Positions 9,407 through 18,807 of a stretch of 64,000 nucleotides of DNA are shown here, in pieces. The notes beneath the pieces are model-generated. The model was not told where the DNA came from and ran no database searches. It saw only the letters and a program-made list of their open reading frames with translations. This DNA is from Desulfopila inferna (GTDB lineage Bacteria; Desulfobacterota; Desulfobulbia; Desulfobulbales; Desulfocapsaceae). Position 1 is the first letter of the stretch, and each line of letters starts with the position of its first letter. Both the position numbers and the translations under genes were made by a program. The DNA lies in assembly GCF_016919005.1 (NCBI RefSeq), contig NZ_JAFFQE010000001.1:124001-188000 (forward strand), read 5' to 3'.

Positions 9407-11246
9407 CTGGAACGATGAGCAGCTGGTCAGCAGAATGTCCGGCACCATTGCCCATCGTGGCCCGGATCAGGAAGGTGTTTTCTGTGACAGCCATTGTTCT
9501 CTGGGACACAGGCGTTTGTCCATTATTGATTTGAGCGATCAGGGCAGGCAGCCGATGTTCAATGAGGATAATTCCCTCTGCCTCGTTTTCAATGGTGAAA
9601 TATATAATTATCTGGAGTTACGCGATAAGCTCATCGGCAAGGGACATGTCTTTAAAGGTAAATCTGATTCCGAGGTAATTCTACATAGTTATGAGGAATT
9701 TGGGGTAGAATGCCTGCAACATTTCAGGGGAATGTTTGCTTTTGCCATATATGATATAGCTCGGAAAAAGCTCTTTATCGCCCGTGACAGAATAGGGATA
9801 AAACCCCTCTATTATTATCATAAGGCAGGAAAGTTTATCTTTGCTTCCGAGATCAAAGCGATCCTCGAAGCAAAAGAGGTAGACCGGCAGGTAAATCTCC
9901 AGGCACTGTATGATTATCTCGGCTTTGAATTCGTGCCTGCTCCCCAGACGATGTTCCAGGACATCTTTAAGCTGCCTTCGGGTCACTATCTTGAATTGAC
10001 TGGGGATTCCTGCAGGATTACCCGATACTGGGACCTGAAGATGGGCGGCAAAAGCACAATATCTTTTGAAGAAGCAGTCGAAACCCAAAAGGAACTCTTA
10101 GGCGATGCTGTACGGAGTCACTTGATGAGTGATGTGCCGCTGGGTGTTTTTCTCTCGGGAGGACTTGATTCCAGCGCCATTGTTGCGATGATGCGCAAGT
10201 ATATTTCCGGTCCCTTGAAAACCTTTACAATCGGCTATGAGGATCGCAGCTTCAGCGAGCTTGATTATGCAGCCATTGTCGCCAAATATTGTGATACTGA
10301 CCACCAGGTGCTGATGCTGGATGATATCCGTCCCGAATATGTCGAGAAGACGCTATATCATCTTGACGAGCCGATGACCGATCTCTCCACCGTGCCCCTG
10401 TATCTTTTATGCAGACAGGCGCGCCGGCATGCAACTGTCTGCCTCAGCGGTGAAGGCGCCGATGAGAGTTATGCCGGGTATGACAGATTCAAGGCTGCCA
10501 GGATTGCTTCGCTTTTCAATATAGTGCCGGGTCCTGTTCGACGAGGTGTGATAGGAAGGCTTGTCGGCATGTTGCCCGACCAGGCCCAGAAAAAAGGCGC
10601 CGTCAATATGCTCAAGCGTTTTGTCGAAGGTGCCAATCTTCCTGCAGAGGGCAATCACCTGCGCTGGCAGTATTTCACCAGTGAAAAACTGGTCGGCAAT
10701 CTGTTCAATCAGAAATTTTTTGGTGATGTTGTTGCTGATCCCTTCAGGCTGGTGCGCGAATATGCTGAACGCTGCGGCGACACTGATCCGGTAAACCGGC
10801 AAATATACCTGGATATGCGCTATATGATGACCGACAGCGTATTGATGAAGGTCGACAAGATGAGTATGGCAAGTTCTCTTGAAGTTCGGGTGCCATTACT
10901 CGACCATGTTCTTGTTGAATTTCTTGCCGGACTGCCGGGCAACTGGAAACTCAAGGGCCTGACCACCAAGCATATATTCCGGGCGGCTCTTAAGGAGCTT
11001 TTGCCACAGAAGATCGTTAACCGGGGCAAGCAGGGATATAGTTTGCCGGTAAAACACCTGCTCCGGGGTGATCTTAAAGAATATATGGTGAATCTGTTGA
11101 ATGATTCACCGCTGCTCCGGCAATACACCAATATGGAATACGTCAATATTTTAATAGATGAACATTGTGCCATGAAGCAGAATCATAATCATGTCCTCTG
11201 GGCTTTGATGAATGTGTCAATCTGGCATAATAGATTTTTCAGATAA
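9384..11246 (+). CDS. asnB: asparagine synthetase (glutamine-hydrolysing)
   Basis: A 620-residue class II glutamine amidotransferase. Cys2 is the nucleophile after Met removal (MCGICGF). HRGPDQEG and HRRLSIIDLS form the glutaminase domain. The synthetase domain has the PP-loop SGGLDS at residues 258-263 and SGEGADESYAGY further on. It converts aspartate, glutamine and ATP to asparagine, or an analogous carboxylate to an amide. Copies inside polysaccharide clusters are common and in some systems amidate uronic acids. The start overlaps the end of the GT4 gene by 23 bases, so it is expressed with the glycan genes. The length is typical of the longer AsnB paralogues. Biosynthetic use in amino acid metabolism cannot be excluded. 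Confidence 0.9.
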   Translation: MCGICGFNWNDEQLVSRMSGTIAHRGPDQEGVFCDSHCSLGHRRLSIIDLSDQGRQPMFNEDNSLCLVFNGEIYNYLELRDKLIGKGHVFKGKSDSEVILHSYEEFGVECLQHFRGMFAFAIYDIARKKLFIARDRIGIKPLYYYHKAGKFIFASEIKAILEAKEVDRQVNLQALYDYLGFEFVPAPQTMFQDIFKLPSGHYLELTGDSCRITRYWDLKMGGKSTISFEEAVETQKELLGDAVRSHLMSDVPLGVFLSGGLDSSAIVAMMRKYISGPLKTFTIGYEDRSFSELDYAAIVAKYCDTDHQVLMLDDIRPEYVEKTLYHLDEPMTDLSTVPLYLLCRQARRHATVCLSGEGADESYAGYDRFKAARIASLFNIVPGPVRRGVIGRLVGMLPDQAQKKGAVNMLKRFVEGANLPAEGNHLRWQYFTSEKLVGNLFNQKFFGDVVADPFRLVREYAERCGDTDPVNRQIYLDMRYMMTDSVLMKVDKMSMASSLEVRVPLLDHVLVEFLAGLPGNWKLKGLTTKHIFRAALKELLPQKIVNRGKQGYSLPVKHLLRGDLKEYMVNLLNDSPLLRQYTNMEYVNILIDEHCAMKQNHNHVLWALMNVSIWHNRFFR

Positions 11247-11268
11247 CAGCAGCAGGATGGGGATATAA

Positions 11269-12252
11269 ATGAGAGTTTTAGTAACAGGTGGAACAGGATT
11301 TACTGGAAAAGCCTTGGTGCGGCGATTGCTGGATGAAAATCATGATGTGATAGCTCTGGACTATCAGGAAGGACTGAAAACCGAAGAGCTGCGAGAGTGG
11401 GGCGCTGAAGTGGTGATCGGCACGGTTACAGACAGGGAGATCGTCAGAAAAGTAATGCAGGGAGTCGATATTGTTCATCACCTGGCTGCAGCATTTCGGG
11501 AAATGAATGTTCCCGATAGTTATTACCGGGAGGTCAATGTCGGGGGCACGCGTATCGTTCTGGAAGAGGCCTATGCCTGTAAGGTAAAAAAATTTATCTA
11601 TATGAGTACCTGTGGGGTTCATGGCAATATAGACAATCCACCAGGTGGAGAAGATGCCCCCATACAGCCGGCGGACTATTATCAGCAAACCAAATATGAA
11701 GCTGAACCTGTGGTGCAGGAGTTCTTCCGGAAGGGCATGAAGACGGTTATTCTCAGACCGGCTGCTATCTATGGTCCGGGTGACCCGGAACGATTTCAGA
11801 TGATATTCAAGAGGGTGAGCAGGGGGATGTTTCCCATGTTCGGCAGTGGCAAAACGTATTATCACCCCCTCTACATCGATAATCTGATCGACGCCTGCAT
11901 GCTGTCCATGCAGGATGGCAAAGGCGATGGACAAGCCTATCTTATCGCTGATGAGCATTATGTTGAAATCAAGGATCTTGTTTTAAAAACGGCCAAGGCT
12001 CTGCGGGTGGATGTCAGAATTCCCCATTTCCCGGTGATGCCGGTGGTTATTGCCGGTCATATATGCGAAAAACTATGCAGACCATTTAAAATAGCACCGA
12101 TTATTTTTCCCCGGCGGGTAGACTGGTACAGGCAGAACCGTGCTTTTAAAATCGACAAAGCCAGGAAGGAGCTGGGCTACCAGCCAAAGATTGACCTTGA
12201 TGAAGGCTTAAGGCGCACTGGAGAATGGTATAAGTCTGAAGGCTATCTGTAA
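11269..12252 (+). CDS. NAD-dependent epimerase/dehydratase (extended SDR)
   Basis: A 327-residue extended short-chain dehydrogenase. The nucleotide-binding motif TGGTGFTG is at residues 6-13, the HHLAAAF strand near 65-71, the catalytic Ser in YMSTCGVHG, and the YxxxK pair is within YYQQTK (about 141-146). LRPAAIYGPGD is the usual substrate-loop segment. Such enzymes epimerise, dehydrate or reduce nucleotide sugars, or act on sterol- or hydroxyl-type substrates; the exact reaction is not readable from sequence. AGGATGGGGATATAA precedes the ATG 22 bases after asnB, so it belongs to the same operon. Confidence 0.82.
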   Translation: MRVLVTGGTGFTGKALVRRLLDENHDVIALDYQEGLKTEELREWGAEVVIGTVTDREIVRKVMQGVDIVHHLAAAFREMNVPDSYYREVNVGGTRIVLEEAYACKVKKFIYMSTCGVHGNIDNPPGGEDAPIQPADYYQQTKYEAEPVVQEFFRKGMKTVILRPAAIYGPGDPERFQMIFKRVSRGMFPMFGSGKTYYHPLYIDNLIDACMLSMQDGKGDGQAYLIADEHYVEIKDLVLKTAKALRVDVRIPHFPVMPVVIAGHICEKLCRPFKIAPIIFPRRVDWYRQNRAFKIDKARKELGYQPKIDLDEGLRRTGEWYKSEGYL

Positions 12253-12340
12253 TGAATGGCCGGTATACGCGTTTCAAAAATCGAGCTGAGACCGGGTCAA
12301 ACCTTACCGAACATCCAAACATCGTTGACTGAGCTTGATC

Positions 12341-12364
12341 GGTAATCAAAAAAATCTGATTACC
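12341..12364. other. short perfect hairpin between the SDR and acyltransferase genes
   Basis: GGTAATCA (12341-12348) and TGATTACC (12357-12364) form an eight-base stem with an eight-base A-rich loop. No T-tract follows on either strand, so it is not a standard intrinsic terminator. It lies in the 176-base gap upstream of the acyltransferase gene and might be an operator or an RNA processing site. Confidence 0.35.
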
Positions 12365-12428
12365 CCTGAAACTCAGTACTTTCTGGCCCCGGCCTTGAGC
12401 TGAGGGTTAGGAGTAATCAGGTAAAAAA

Positions 12429-13169
12429 ATGAAAAAAACCCATGAGGCAATAACCGGGAATGGATCTGTATTCAGCCAGTATCTTGATGTGATAGTAGGC
12501 AAACGGTCTATTTTTTACTTCCTCTATTTTGAATTCTGCCTGTTGCTGAGCTGGATTCCGGGGGCCGCCGGTATGATGCTACGCAAAATATTCTGGCCGC
12601 GCCTCTTCAGTTCCTGCGGTAAGGGAGTCCTGTTCGGTGCAAATGTGGTCCTGCGTCATCCTGGAAGGATTGCCATCGGCAACAGGGTAGTCATCAGCGA
12701 TGGTTGTATTTTCGATGCCAGGAATCCGGAAGAGGAAATAGTTATAGCACTGGGTGATAATGTCATGCTTTCCAACAATGTCATGCTGTCCTGTAAAAAC
12801 GGCACAATTGAAGTCGGAACAAATACCGGAATAAATGCCCAGACAATAATCCAGTCGACCAGCAACTGTCCTGTCATTATTGGTGAAGACGTCATTATTG
12901 GTCAAAGGGCATTCGTGATTGGGGGAGGGAATTATCATACCGAAGACCTGGAAATACCTATCCGCCTGCAAGGAATTCAGGATGACGGTGGGGTACATAT
13001 CCAGAATAATGTCTGGCTTGGCGGCAATGCTTCCGTATTGGGAGGCGTCACGCTGGGACATGGTTCAATTGTCGCGGCTTCCGCAGTTATGACAAAATCG
13101 GTAGAACCTTTTTCGATTTGCAAAGGGATCCCCGGTAAGGTTCATGCGTATAGAAATAGCGCTGATTAA
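12429..13169 (+). CDS. hexapeptide-repeat acyltransferase (LbH family)
   Basis: A 246-residue protein. Residues 25-55 hold a hydrophobic stretch (YFEFCLLLSWIPGAAGMML) that may associate with the membrane. From about residue 80 the sequence shows repeated [LIV]-G-x-x-x-x hexapeptides (IAIGNRVVIS, IEVGTNTGIN, VIIGEDVIIG, VWLGGNASVLGGVTLG), which predict a left-handed beta helix as in O-acetyltransferases of the WbbJ/LacA type. The end MTKSVEPFSICKGIPGKV is the normal C-terminal signature. It probably acylates a sugar hydroxyl in the surface polysaccharide. The gene is followed 18 bases later by a palindromic repeat copy. Confidence 0.82.
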   Translation: MKKTHEAITGNGSVFSQYLDVIVGKRSIFYFLYFEFCLLLSWIPGAAGMMLRKIFWPRLFSSCGKGVLFGANVVLRHPGRIAIGNRVVISDGCIFDARNPEEEIVIALGDNVMLSNNVMLSCKNGTIEVGTNTGINAQTIIQSTSNCPVIIGEDVIIGQRAFVIGGGNYHTEDLEIPIRLQGIQDDGGVHIQNNVWLGGNASVLGGVTLGHGSIVAASAVMTKSVEPFSICKGIPGKVHAYRNSAD

Positions 13170-13187
13170 GCAAGCCCTGCTTGAGTT

Positions 13188-13316
13188 GATGGTGTCGTGA
13201 TTAGCACCCGTAAGGGCATAAACTCCCTCTTCGGGAATGCCTGACTGCCTGAAACACCGCGCCTTGTTTATCAAACCTGGTATCCAGCCATCTGACATCG
13301 TGGTAACCTTTTTACC
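13188..13316 (+). repeat. palindromic interspersed repeat, copy A
   Basis: The copy begins GATGGTGTCGTGATTAGC, continues through the shared core GGGCATAAACTCC, and ends with a right arm containing GCCATCTGACATCGTGG and CTTTTTACC. The same right arm recurs at 50.4 and 52.2 kb. It starts 18 bases after the acyltransferase stop codon and fills the gap to the next glycosyltransferase gene. Confidence 0.75.
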
Positions 13317-13347
13317 AGATCATCTTAAAAATATTGTTGAGGATAGA

Positions 13348-14478
13348 ATGAGTCGAATTGGTATCATGATGCGATCGGCCGACGAAGTTGGTGGCATCAG
13401 TGTGTATGCGAGAAATATAGTCAGGGAATTACTCGAGATAGACACGGAAAATCAATATGTTCTCTTCTATAAGACAGATAAGCACCTGGGCTTATATCAA
13501 CATTACGACAACTGCAGGGAAATATTGCTCAAAGGCGGAAATAAGGCGGTCTGGGATCAGTTTATTATTCCGCGCGCTGTAAAAAAAGAAAAAATTGATC
13601 TTGTCTTCAACCCAAAATTCACGGTTCCTCTTTTTACATCGGCCAAAACGGTTATGGCTGTCCACGGAGCAGACTGGTTTATCCCGCCCTACGATCAGGT
13701 ATATACAGCAATAGACAATTTTTACATAAAGCGGGTAATGCCTCTTTATTTTAAAAAAGCAGACTTTATTACCTCGGTTTCCGATTACTCAACGGATGGT
13801 TTTGTTAATGCATTTCCATGGTGTAAAGATAAGATACAAACTATTTATTTCGGGCCGAACAAAATTTTTAAGCCGGTGACCGACCCTGAAAAGCTGAAGA
13901 AAATACGGAAGAAGTATGATCTGCCTGAGCGTTTCCTGCTCACGGTTATCCGGTATGATCATGGCGCACGCAACACCCGCAAAAATTTCAAGGGCATGGC
14001 TGAAGGATATGCCAAATATCGTCAGCTGGGCGGGGAAGAAAAATTCGTTGTTGTCGGTAGAGACTGTCACCTCTATGCAGAAGAATATGATCTCAAGGCC
14101 ATGGGGGTAAGTGACCATATTGTTTTTACGGGTCTGGTTGATCAGGAAGATCTTCCGGCCTTCTATTCACTGGCCCAGTTATATCTCTATCCCACAATAA
14201 TTGAAGCCTTTCCGATTCCAACAACGGAAGCTATGGCCTGTGGATGCCCGATTGTGACTTCGGACGGCACCGGGCTCAAGGAATTGACCGAGAATGTATC
14301 GATAACAGTTGATCCTACAGATACCGATGCGATAGCCGCGGCGATAGTGAAAGTTCAGTCGGATGAGAAGCTCAAGGAGAGCATGATCCAAAAGGGATTT
14401 GAACGGTCAAAAATCTTCAGTTGGCGAAAGTGCGCTGAAGAAACTCTCAAAATTTTTGACAGACTGATAATAAGTTAG
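13348..14478 (+). CDS. GT4-type glycosyltransferase
   Basis: A 376-residue GT-B protein starting MSRIGIMMRSADEVGGISVY, the typical GT4 opening with a Gly-Gly-Ile-x-x-Tyr loop. The donor domain contains FLLTVIRYDHGARNTRKNF (about 195-213) and YPTIIEAFPIPTTEAMACGCPIV, with the E-A-F-P-x-x-x-x-E pattern of the nucleotide-sugar site. I chose the ATG at 13348 because GAGGA lies seven bases upstream; the open frame extends further upstream only through the repeat element, where coding is unlikely. The protein probably extends a lipid-linked glycan. Confidence 0.83.
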   Translation: MSRIGIMMRSADEVGGISVYARNIVRELLEIDTENQYVLFYKTDKHLGLYQHYDNCREILLKGGNKAVWDQFIIPRAVKKEKIDLVFNPKFTVPLFTSAKTVMAVHGADWFIPPYDQVYTAIDNFYIKRVMPLYFKKADFITSVSDYSTDGFVNAFPWCKDKIQTIYFGPNKIFKPVTDPEKLKKIRKKYDLPERFLLTVIRYDHGARNTRKNFKGMAEGYAKYRQLGGEEKFVVVGRDCHLYAEEYDLKAMGVSDHIVFTGLVDQEDLPAFYSLAQLYLYPTIIEAFPIPTTEAMACGCPIVTSDGTGLKELTENVSITVDPTDTDAIAAAIVKVQSDEKLKESMIQKGFERSKIFSWRKCAEETLKIFDRLIIS

Positions 14479-14495
14479 CTGAAGGTGAATGGTTC

Positions 14496-15392
14496 ATGAT
14501 GGTAAGCCCTGACAGACCTTCCGTTGTCCTGATAATCCTCACCTGCAACCAGAAAGAGATAACCCTGCAGTGCCTGGAGAGTCTCGCCGGATGCAACTAT
14601 CCAAATAGACATATTGTTCTTGTCGACAATGGATCGACGGACGGCACAGTTGAAGCTGTCAAAAAAATCTATCCCCAGATACATTGCCTTCGAAACCAAG
14701 CCAATTTAGGAGCTGCAGCCGGCCGTAACGTGGGGATCGATTATGCCCTTGGCACTCTCGGCTTCGAGTTTGTTATGTTCATGGATAATGATATTGTCGT
14801 CAATCCCTCGTTTTTAGATAAGCTTGTCGATGGATTAATAGAACATAACGATCTGGGAATACAGATAGCTTCTCCCAAACTCTACCTTATGGGGCAGGAC
14901 AATATTTTGGATTGTGCAGGCGGTGCTAAGGTGAATTTTTATCTTGGATCAACTCAAACGCGCGGCCACGGGGAAAAAGACAATGGCCAATACGATGACG
15001 AGAAGTTTCCGCGATGTGTGCCTACCACTGTTTTGATGCATCGTGAAGCCCTGCTGAGGGCAGAAAAATTCGATGTCTCTTTTGATCCCTATGGTTATGA
15101 AGATCTCGATATGGTCATGCGGGCGAGCGTTCCCGGTGTTCCTTTTCTTTTTGTTCCTGATTCGATAGTTCATCATAAGGGAAGCAAGACAGGTTTTTCC
15201 GGATATTCCGGAGAATATACCAAAGTCAAGACGCTCAACTTCAAGCGTTTTCTCAGGCGGCATTCTACCAATCTGCAAAGATGTTCATTTTGTTTGCTCT
15301 TGCCGTTTCTTGCTGTTAAAACGATAATTCGGGAATTGAGAAGAGGTAATATCGGGTCTATTATCGGAATGATAAAGGGATTTCTCAGATAA
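14496..15392 (+). CDS. GT2 glycosyltransferase (rhamnosyltransferase-like)
   Basis: A 298-residue GT-A-fold protein with VVLIILTCNQKE at the N-terminus, LVDNGSTDGT (about residues 46-55), GAAAGRNVGI, and the metal-binding FMDNDIVV near 96-103. PYGYEDLDMVMRA (about 195) is the ED-x-D-like catalytic-base region common in rhamnosyl-type GT2 enzymes. The C-terminal segment (CSFCLLLPFLAVKTI) may touch the membrane. GAAGGTG lies upstream of the tandem ATGATG start. It sits 17 bases after the GT4 gene, so both are probably co-transcribed. Confidence 0.83.
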   Translation: MMVSPDRPSVVLIILTCNQKEITLQCLESLAGCNYPNRHIVLVDNGSTDGTVEAVKKIYPQIHCLRNQANLGAAAGRNVGIDYALGTLGFEFVMFMDNDIVVNPSFLDKLVDGLIEHNDLGIQIASPKLYLMGQDNILDCAGGAKVNFYLGSTQTRGHGEKDNGQYDDEKFPRCVPTTVLMHREALLRAEKFDVSFDPYGYEDLDMVMRASVPGVPFLFVPDSIVHHKGSKTGFSGYSGEYTKVKTLNFKRFLRRHSTNLQRCSFCLLLPFLAVKTIIRELRRGNIGSIIGMIKGFLR

Positions 15393-15571
15393 AGAAGTGA
15401 GAATAAGTTGCACCGCGACAGCGTGGCCACAATAGCAGCGCAACTGCACAGTCGTGCTGGTTATTCCCCTGACTCACCCAGCTAACCCAGCCGAGCTGGC
15501 TAAGAACCCTTAGACGGATTATTTTTGCAAAAAAAAACAAGGAAATGATCTGTAAGGTACTAAAAATATAG

Positions 15572-16843
15572 ATGGTATCCCTCATACATGGTTTCATCCA
15601 CCACAAGGAAACGATATATAATTTCCTCTGGAGGGTTGTGCAGATTCTGGGAAAACAGGGAACAACCTTTTTCATTTTCCTGGTCTGCGCCAGACAACTC
15701 AGTCCCTATGATTTCGGCATCTACAATTATGTTTTTTCGACGATCTTTCTTCTAATTATTTTCAGTGATTTCGGAATTTCGATTGCTACATCGAAATTCA
15801 CGGCTGAATATTCGGCATCAGATTCTGAAAAACTGAAATTGCTCCTTTTCAATTCGGCAATGCTCATTATTGTCCTGTCAGGACTGATTGCCTTACCGCT
15901 GTTTTTTTTCTGGGATGTATTTTATCAGTACAGGTATATACTTTACTGCATCCCCTTATTGTTCCTGGTTCCGCTGACATCCTTATTGGATGGATTTTTT
16001 CGCGGTCTGAAGCAGTTCAGAAGTGTTTCTCTGGTTTATTTGATATCCGCGGGCATATCTCTGCCTTTATTCTACGTGCTTATCTCAGAATTTGGACTTC
16101 ATGGAGCATTTATTTCCCAGAATGTCTATTATCTCCTGTTAGTCATCCTTCTGGCCCTTCATTCAAGAAGAAAAAAAATCCCATTTCGTGCAAAACTCAA
16201 TATTCCCATTGTCAGGAAAGTGGTTGGCTATTCGATAGTCATCGGTTTGGCTGATATCGGACTGTTTTTATATACCAGAGCCGATATATTGATTCTCGGA
16301 CACTACAATCTCATCGAAGAGATTGGATATTATGAAATTATCAACAGGATGTTCCTCCTGGTCATAATGCCGGCTCAGATACTGGCAACCGTAGTTGCAC
16401 CTAATGTCACCCGCAACTTTACCCTGAAAAAATATGATTCCTTACAAAAGAACATCCGCAGAGACGTGCTGTTGCTTTTGGTTGTGGGTAGTGCGGTTGC
16501 CATCAGCTGTTTCCTCCTGTTCCCATACCTGTTCAAGTATGTTTTCGGCGGCTACGATATGGATACGCTTGTTTATTTAATGAACATCATCATCATCATC
16601 GTACCAATAAGATATTTTTCCACCTTTCTCAGTATTGGTTATATTACTCCCTCGGGGAACGCCAAAATTTCGACAGTCTGTTTATTGTTTTTCGGAGTGG
16701 TCAATATCCTATTGGATTTCATATTTGTAGAGCCTTTCGGGGTTGTTGGAATAATCTATGCAACCCTGATTTCTCAGCTGCTCTTTATTGCATGCAAAGA
16801 CACTTTATTTTATTTTTTCGTCTTTAAGCGCAAACTTATATAA
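15572..16843 (+). CDS. Wzx-type oligosaccharide flippase (MOP superfamily)
   Basis: A 423-residue protein with about twelve hydrophobic segments. It contains the early ARQLSPYDFGIYNYVFS segment that is characteristic of polysaccharide-biosynthesis (RfbX/Wzx) proteins, followed by TSKFTAEY, GLADIGLFLYTRADI and a terminal pair of helices. Wzx proteins move undecaprenyl-diphosphate-linked repeat units across the inner membrane. No wzy polymerase was recognised with confidence nearby. The 180-base gap upstream holds an imperfect palindrome and one copy of a second short repeat (15482-15504). Confidence 0.82.
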   Translation: MVSLIHGFIHHKETIYNFLWRVVQILGKQGTTFFIFLVCARQLSPYDFGIYNYVFSTIFLLIIFSDFGISIATSKFTAEYSASDSEKLKLLLFNSAMLIIVLSGLIALPLFFFWDVFYQYRYILYCIPLLFLVPLTSLLDGFFRGLKQFRSVSLVYLISAGISLPLFYVLISEFGLHGAFISQNVYYLLLVILLALHSRRKKIPFRAKLNIPIVRKVVGYSIVIGLADIGLFLYTRADILILGHYNLIEEIGYYEIINRMFLLVIMPAQILATVVAPNVTRNFTLKKYDSLQKNIRRDVLLLLVVGSAVAISCFLLFPYLFKYVFGGYDMDTLVYLMNIIIIIVPIRYFSTFLSIGYITPSGNAKISTVCLLFFGVVNILLDFIFVEPFGVVGIIYATLISQLLFIACKDTLFYFFVFKRKLI

Positions 16844-16875
16844 AACTGACATTTACTGCAGAATTTTTGACAACT

Positions 16876-17694
16876 ATGAAAAAGTATTTTGAAAGATTAG
16901 GCCTTACCGGAAGTAAAGGAAGAGTAAGAGCCTTCTGGTGGACCGGTGAAGGAAATAGAAATTTTGGCGACATTATTACCCCGTATCTGATAGAGAAAAT
17001 TACCGGAAGACCTCCACTATTATGCAATAAGCATTGTTTCGCCGAGCATTATATTATGACAGGCAGTGTCATAGAAGTGGCCAACCGGAACTCTATCGTC
17101 TGGGGGACCGGCATGATGTACAGGCACCAGAAGATAAGGCGGCCCAAAAAGGTATTGGCCGTTCGCGGACCGATAACCAGAAAGGGACTCCTCGAGCTGG
17201 GATATGAATGTCCCGAGATATATGGTGATCCTGCTTTACTCCTTCCCCGGTTTTATCGTCCCACTCTGGAAAAAGTGTATGCTCTTGGTCTTATCCCGCA
17301 TTTTGTCGATTACAGGAGGGTGAAAGAACATTTTTCCGGGCGCGACAAAATTCTGGTCATCGATCTTCTTAATCCTGTTGAACACGTCATTGATCAGATT
17401 TATCGCTGTGAAACTACCATATCCAGTTCGCTGCACGGAGTCATCGTCTCGCAGGCTTATGGGATCCCTTCCGTATGGGTCAGGTTTTCCGATGATCTCA
17501 GTGGCGACGGCACTAAATTCCGTGATTATTTCCTTTCCGTGAATATCCAGCCTTACGAGCATAAACGAGTGGATTTGACCAAAAAGGTGGAACCAGCTCT
17601 CCTTGATGACATTGCGGCCTTAGCCAGTGCCGTTATCAGCATCGATCTGGATGGATTAATGGATGCCTGTCCACTCCGGCACCCGGACATTTAA
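16876..17694 (+). CDS. polysaccharide pyruvyl transferase family protein
   Basis: A 272-residue protein of the CsaB/ExoV type. The N-terminal part has FWWTGEGNRNFGDIITPYL, with the N-x-G-D motif of the family. WGTGMMYR and AVRGPITRKGL follow, then YGDPALLLP, and the late SSLHGVIVSQAYGIP is the donor-binding S-x-x-H segment. The reaction is transfer of pyruvate from PEP to a sugar as a ketal, although some family members have other activities. An upstream TTG at 16867 would add three residues; the ATG at 16876 is preferred. It converges with the methyltransferase gene, leaving only six bases between the stop codons. Confidence 0.82.
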   Translation: MKKYFERLGLTGSKGRVRAFWWTGEGNRNFGDIITPYLIEKITGRPPLLCNKHCFAEHYIMTGSVIEVANRNSIVWGTGMMYRHQKIRRPKKVLAVRGPITRKGLLELGYECPEIYGDPALLLPRFYRPTLEKVYALGLIPHFVDYRRVKEHFSGRDKILVIDLLNPVEHVIDQIYRCETTISSSLHGVIVSQAYGIPSVWVRFSDDLSGDGTKFRDYFLSVNIQPYEHKRVDLTKKVEPALLDDIAALASAVISIDLDGLMDACPLRHPDI

Positions 17695-17700
17695 AAGCCA

Positions 17701-18399
17701 TCATTTCGCCAGAACCATGAGCGAGTAGCCGCCCAGGATACGGGCAGCGAGATCTTTGTTCAGCAAGCCTGCTATTTTTAAAGGAATCTTCCCAAGCGAA
17801 TAGAGGAGGGACGGTGCAGGAAGATCAAGGGTCGAGGCTGTGTAGGAATAATCGACAATGGTGTAGCCTGTATCTTCCAGAGTTGCCAGGGCTGTTTCTT
17901 TGGTGAAATAATGAATATGACCGACCTCGCGGCGCCTTTTCATGATGGGTTTGCTCAGGAGGACTCTTTGAACCGAGATATCCAGAGGAATGTGAAAGAT
18001 TTTGTAAGCAGCCCTCTCTCTGACTTTGCGTAGAAAGCCATAGTAATCCTCTATATGTTCAAACACATCTATGGCGAGAAGGATGTCATAATACTGTTCG
18101 TTGTTCTGTGAAAAATCCTCCAGAAAAAATTGCACTCTCTCATTTTGCTTCTGTTGTGCAAGTTCATATGCCTGCGGTGATATTTCAAATCCAAAAAATT
18201 GAACATCCGGGAGTTTGAAAGAGAGCTGCCTGAGAATCTCGCCTGCACCGCAGCCCACTTCACAGACAGTCTGCGGCATAAGTTCATTTTCTTGCATCAT
18301 ATTAAATATATTGCCGGATTTCCAGTACGAGTCTTCTTCGTGCCAGGTCGGATTGTCTTGTAAATATTTGCCGGTAGTATATATCTCAATTTTTTGCAT
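17701..18399 (-). CDS. class I SAM-dependent methyltransferase
   Basis: A 232-residue methyltransferase with CEVGCGAGEIL (motif I, about residues 44-54), FGFEISP at strand 2, and LLAIDVFEHIEDYYGFL in the motif III region. EVGHIHYFTKETAL is the segment common to Methyltransf_23 proteins in polysaccharide loci. The gene is alone on the minus strand between plus-strand blocks and transcribes away from the long AT-rich gap at 18400-18807. The substrate is unknown. Confidence 0.8.
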   Translation of the reverse strand: MQKIEIYTTGKYLQDNPTWHEEDSYWKSGNIFNMMQENELMPQTVCEVGCGAGEILRQLSFKLPDVQFFGFEISPQAYELAQQKQNERVQFFLEDFSQNNEQYYDILLAIDVFEHIEDYYGFLRKVRERAAYKIFHIPLDISVQRVLLSKPIMKRRREVGHIHYFTKETALATLEDTGYTIVDYSYTASTLDLPAPSLLYSLGKIPLKIAGLLNKDLAARILGGYSLMVLAK

Positions 18400-18807
18400 A
18401 ATATTTTGTTACTGGAATTATTTGACGATTTTTCTTACAGTAAATTACTTACCACCTTGAAAAATTACTCGTTTGGGTTATTCTGGGCTTAGATTCAGAA
18501 ATTTGAACAATAACCAAGATACAGCCTAGCCATTAGGTATAGTCATGTCGCAATTCAAGCTTAAATAGAAACAATCTTAAATTTTCGAGCCAAGCAACAT
18601 ATACATAAAGAATAGAAAAAAAAATGTCGATATAAAACTGTTGAACCGGTACCACGGAAGCATCTGTACGAAATTGACAGATCCGGATATTTCTTCATGA
18701 TTAATCACTGTTCCGAGTGAAGATATTTTTTTATATATGGTAAAGAATGCCCTTACGGGAATGGTAATGGCTGATTTAATTAATAGTATTAGAAGAGAGG
18801 TGTTATT
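18400..18807. other. AT-rich 408-base gap, likely divergent promoter region
   Basis: No credible gene was found here. The gap separates the minus-strand methyltransferase from the plus-strand exported-protein genes, so it must hold divergent promoters. A perfect TTGACA is at 18674-18679 but only a weak -10 (TGATTA, 18 bases on) follows. The region is clearly more AT-rich than the flanking glycosyltransferase genes. Confidence 0.4.

Noticed and set aside
11278-11958. A 226-codon open frame on the minus strand opposite the SDR gene
   Set aside because: It is fully inside a gene with clear SDR motifs on the plus strand, has no family features or ribosome binding site, and reads like a frame shadow.
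15393-15571. Possible gene in the gap before the Wzx gene
   Set aside because: Only short frames without start signals; the gap contains an imperfect palindrome instead.
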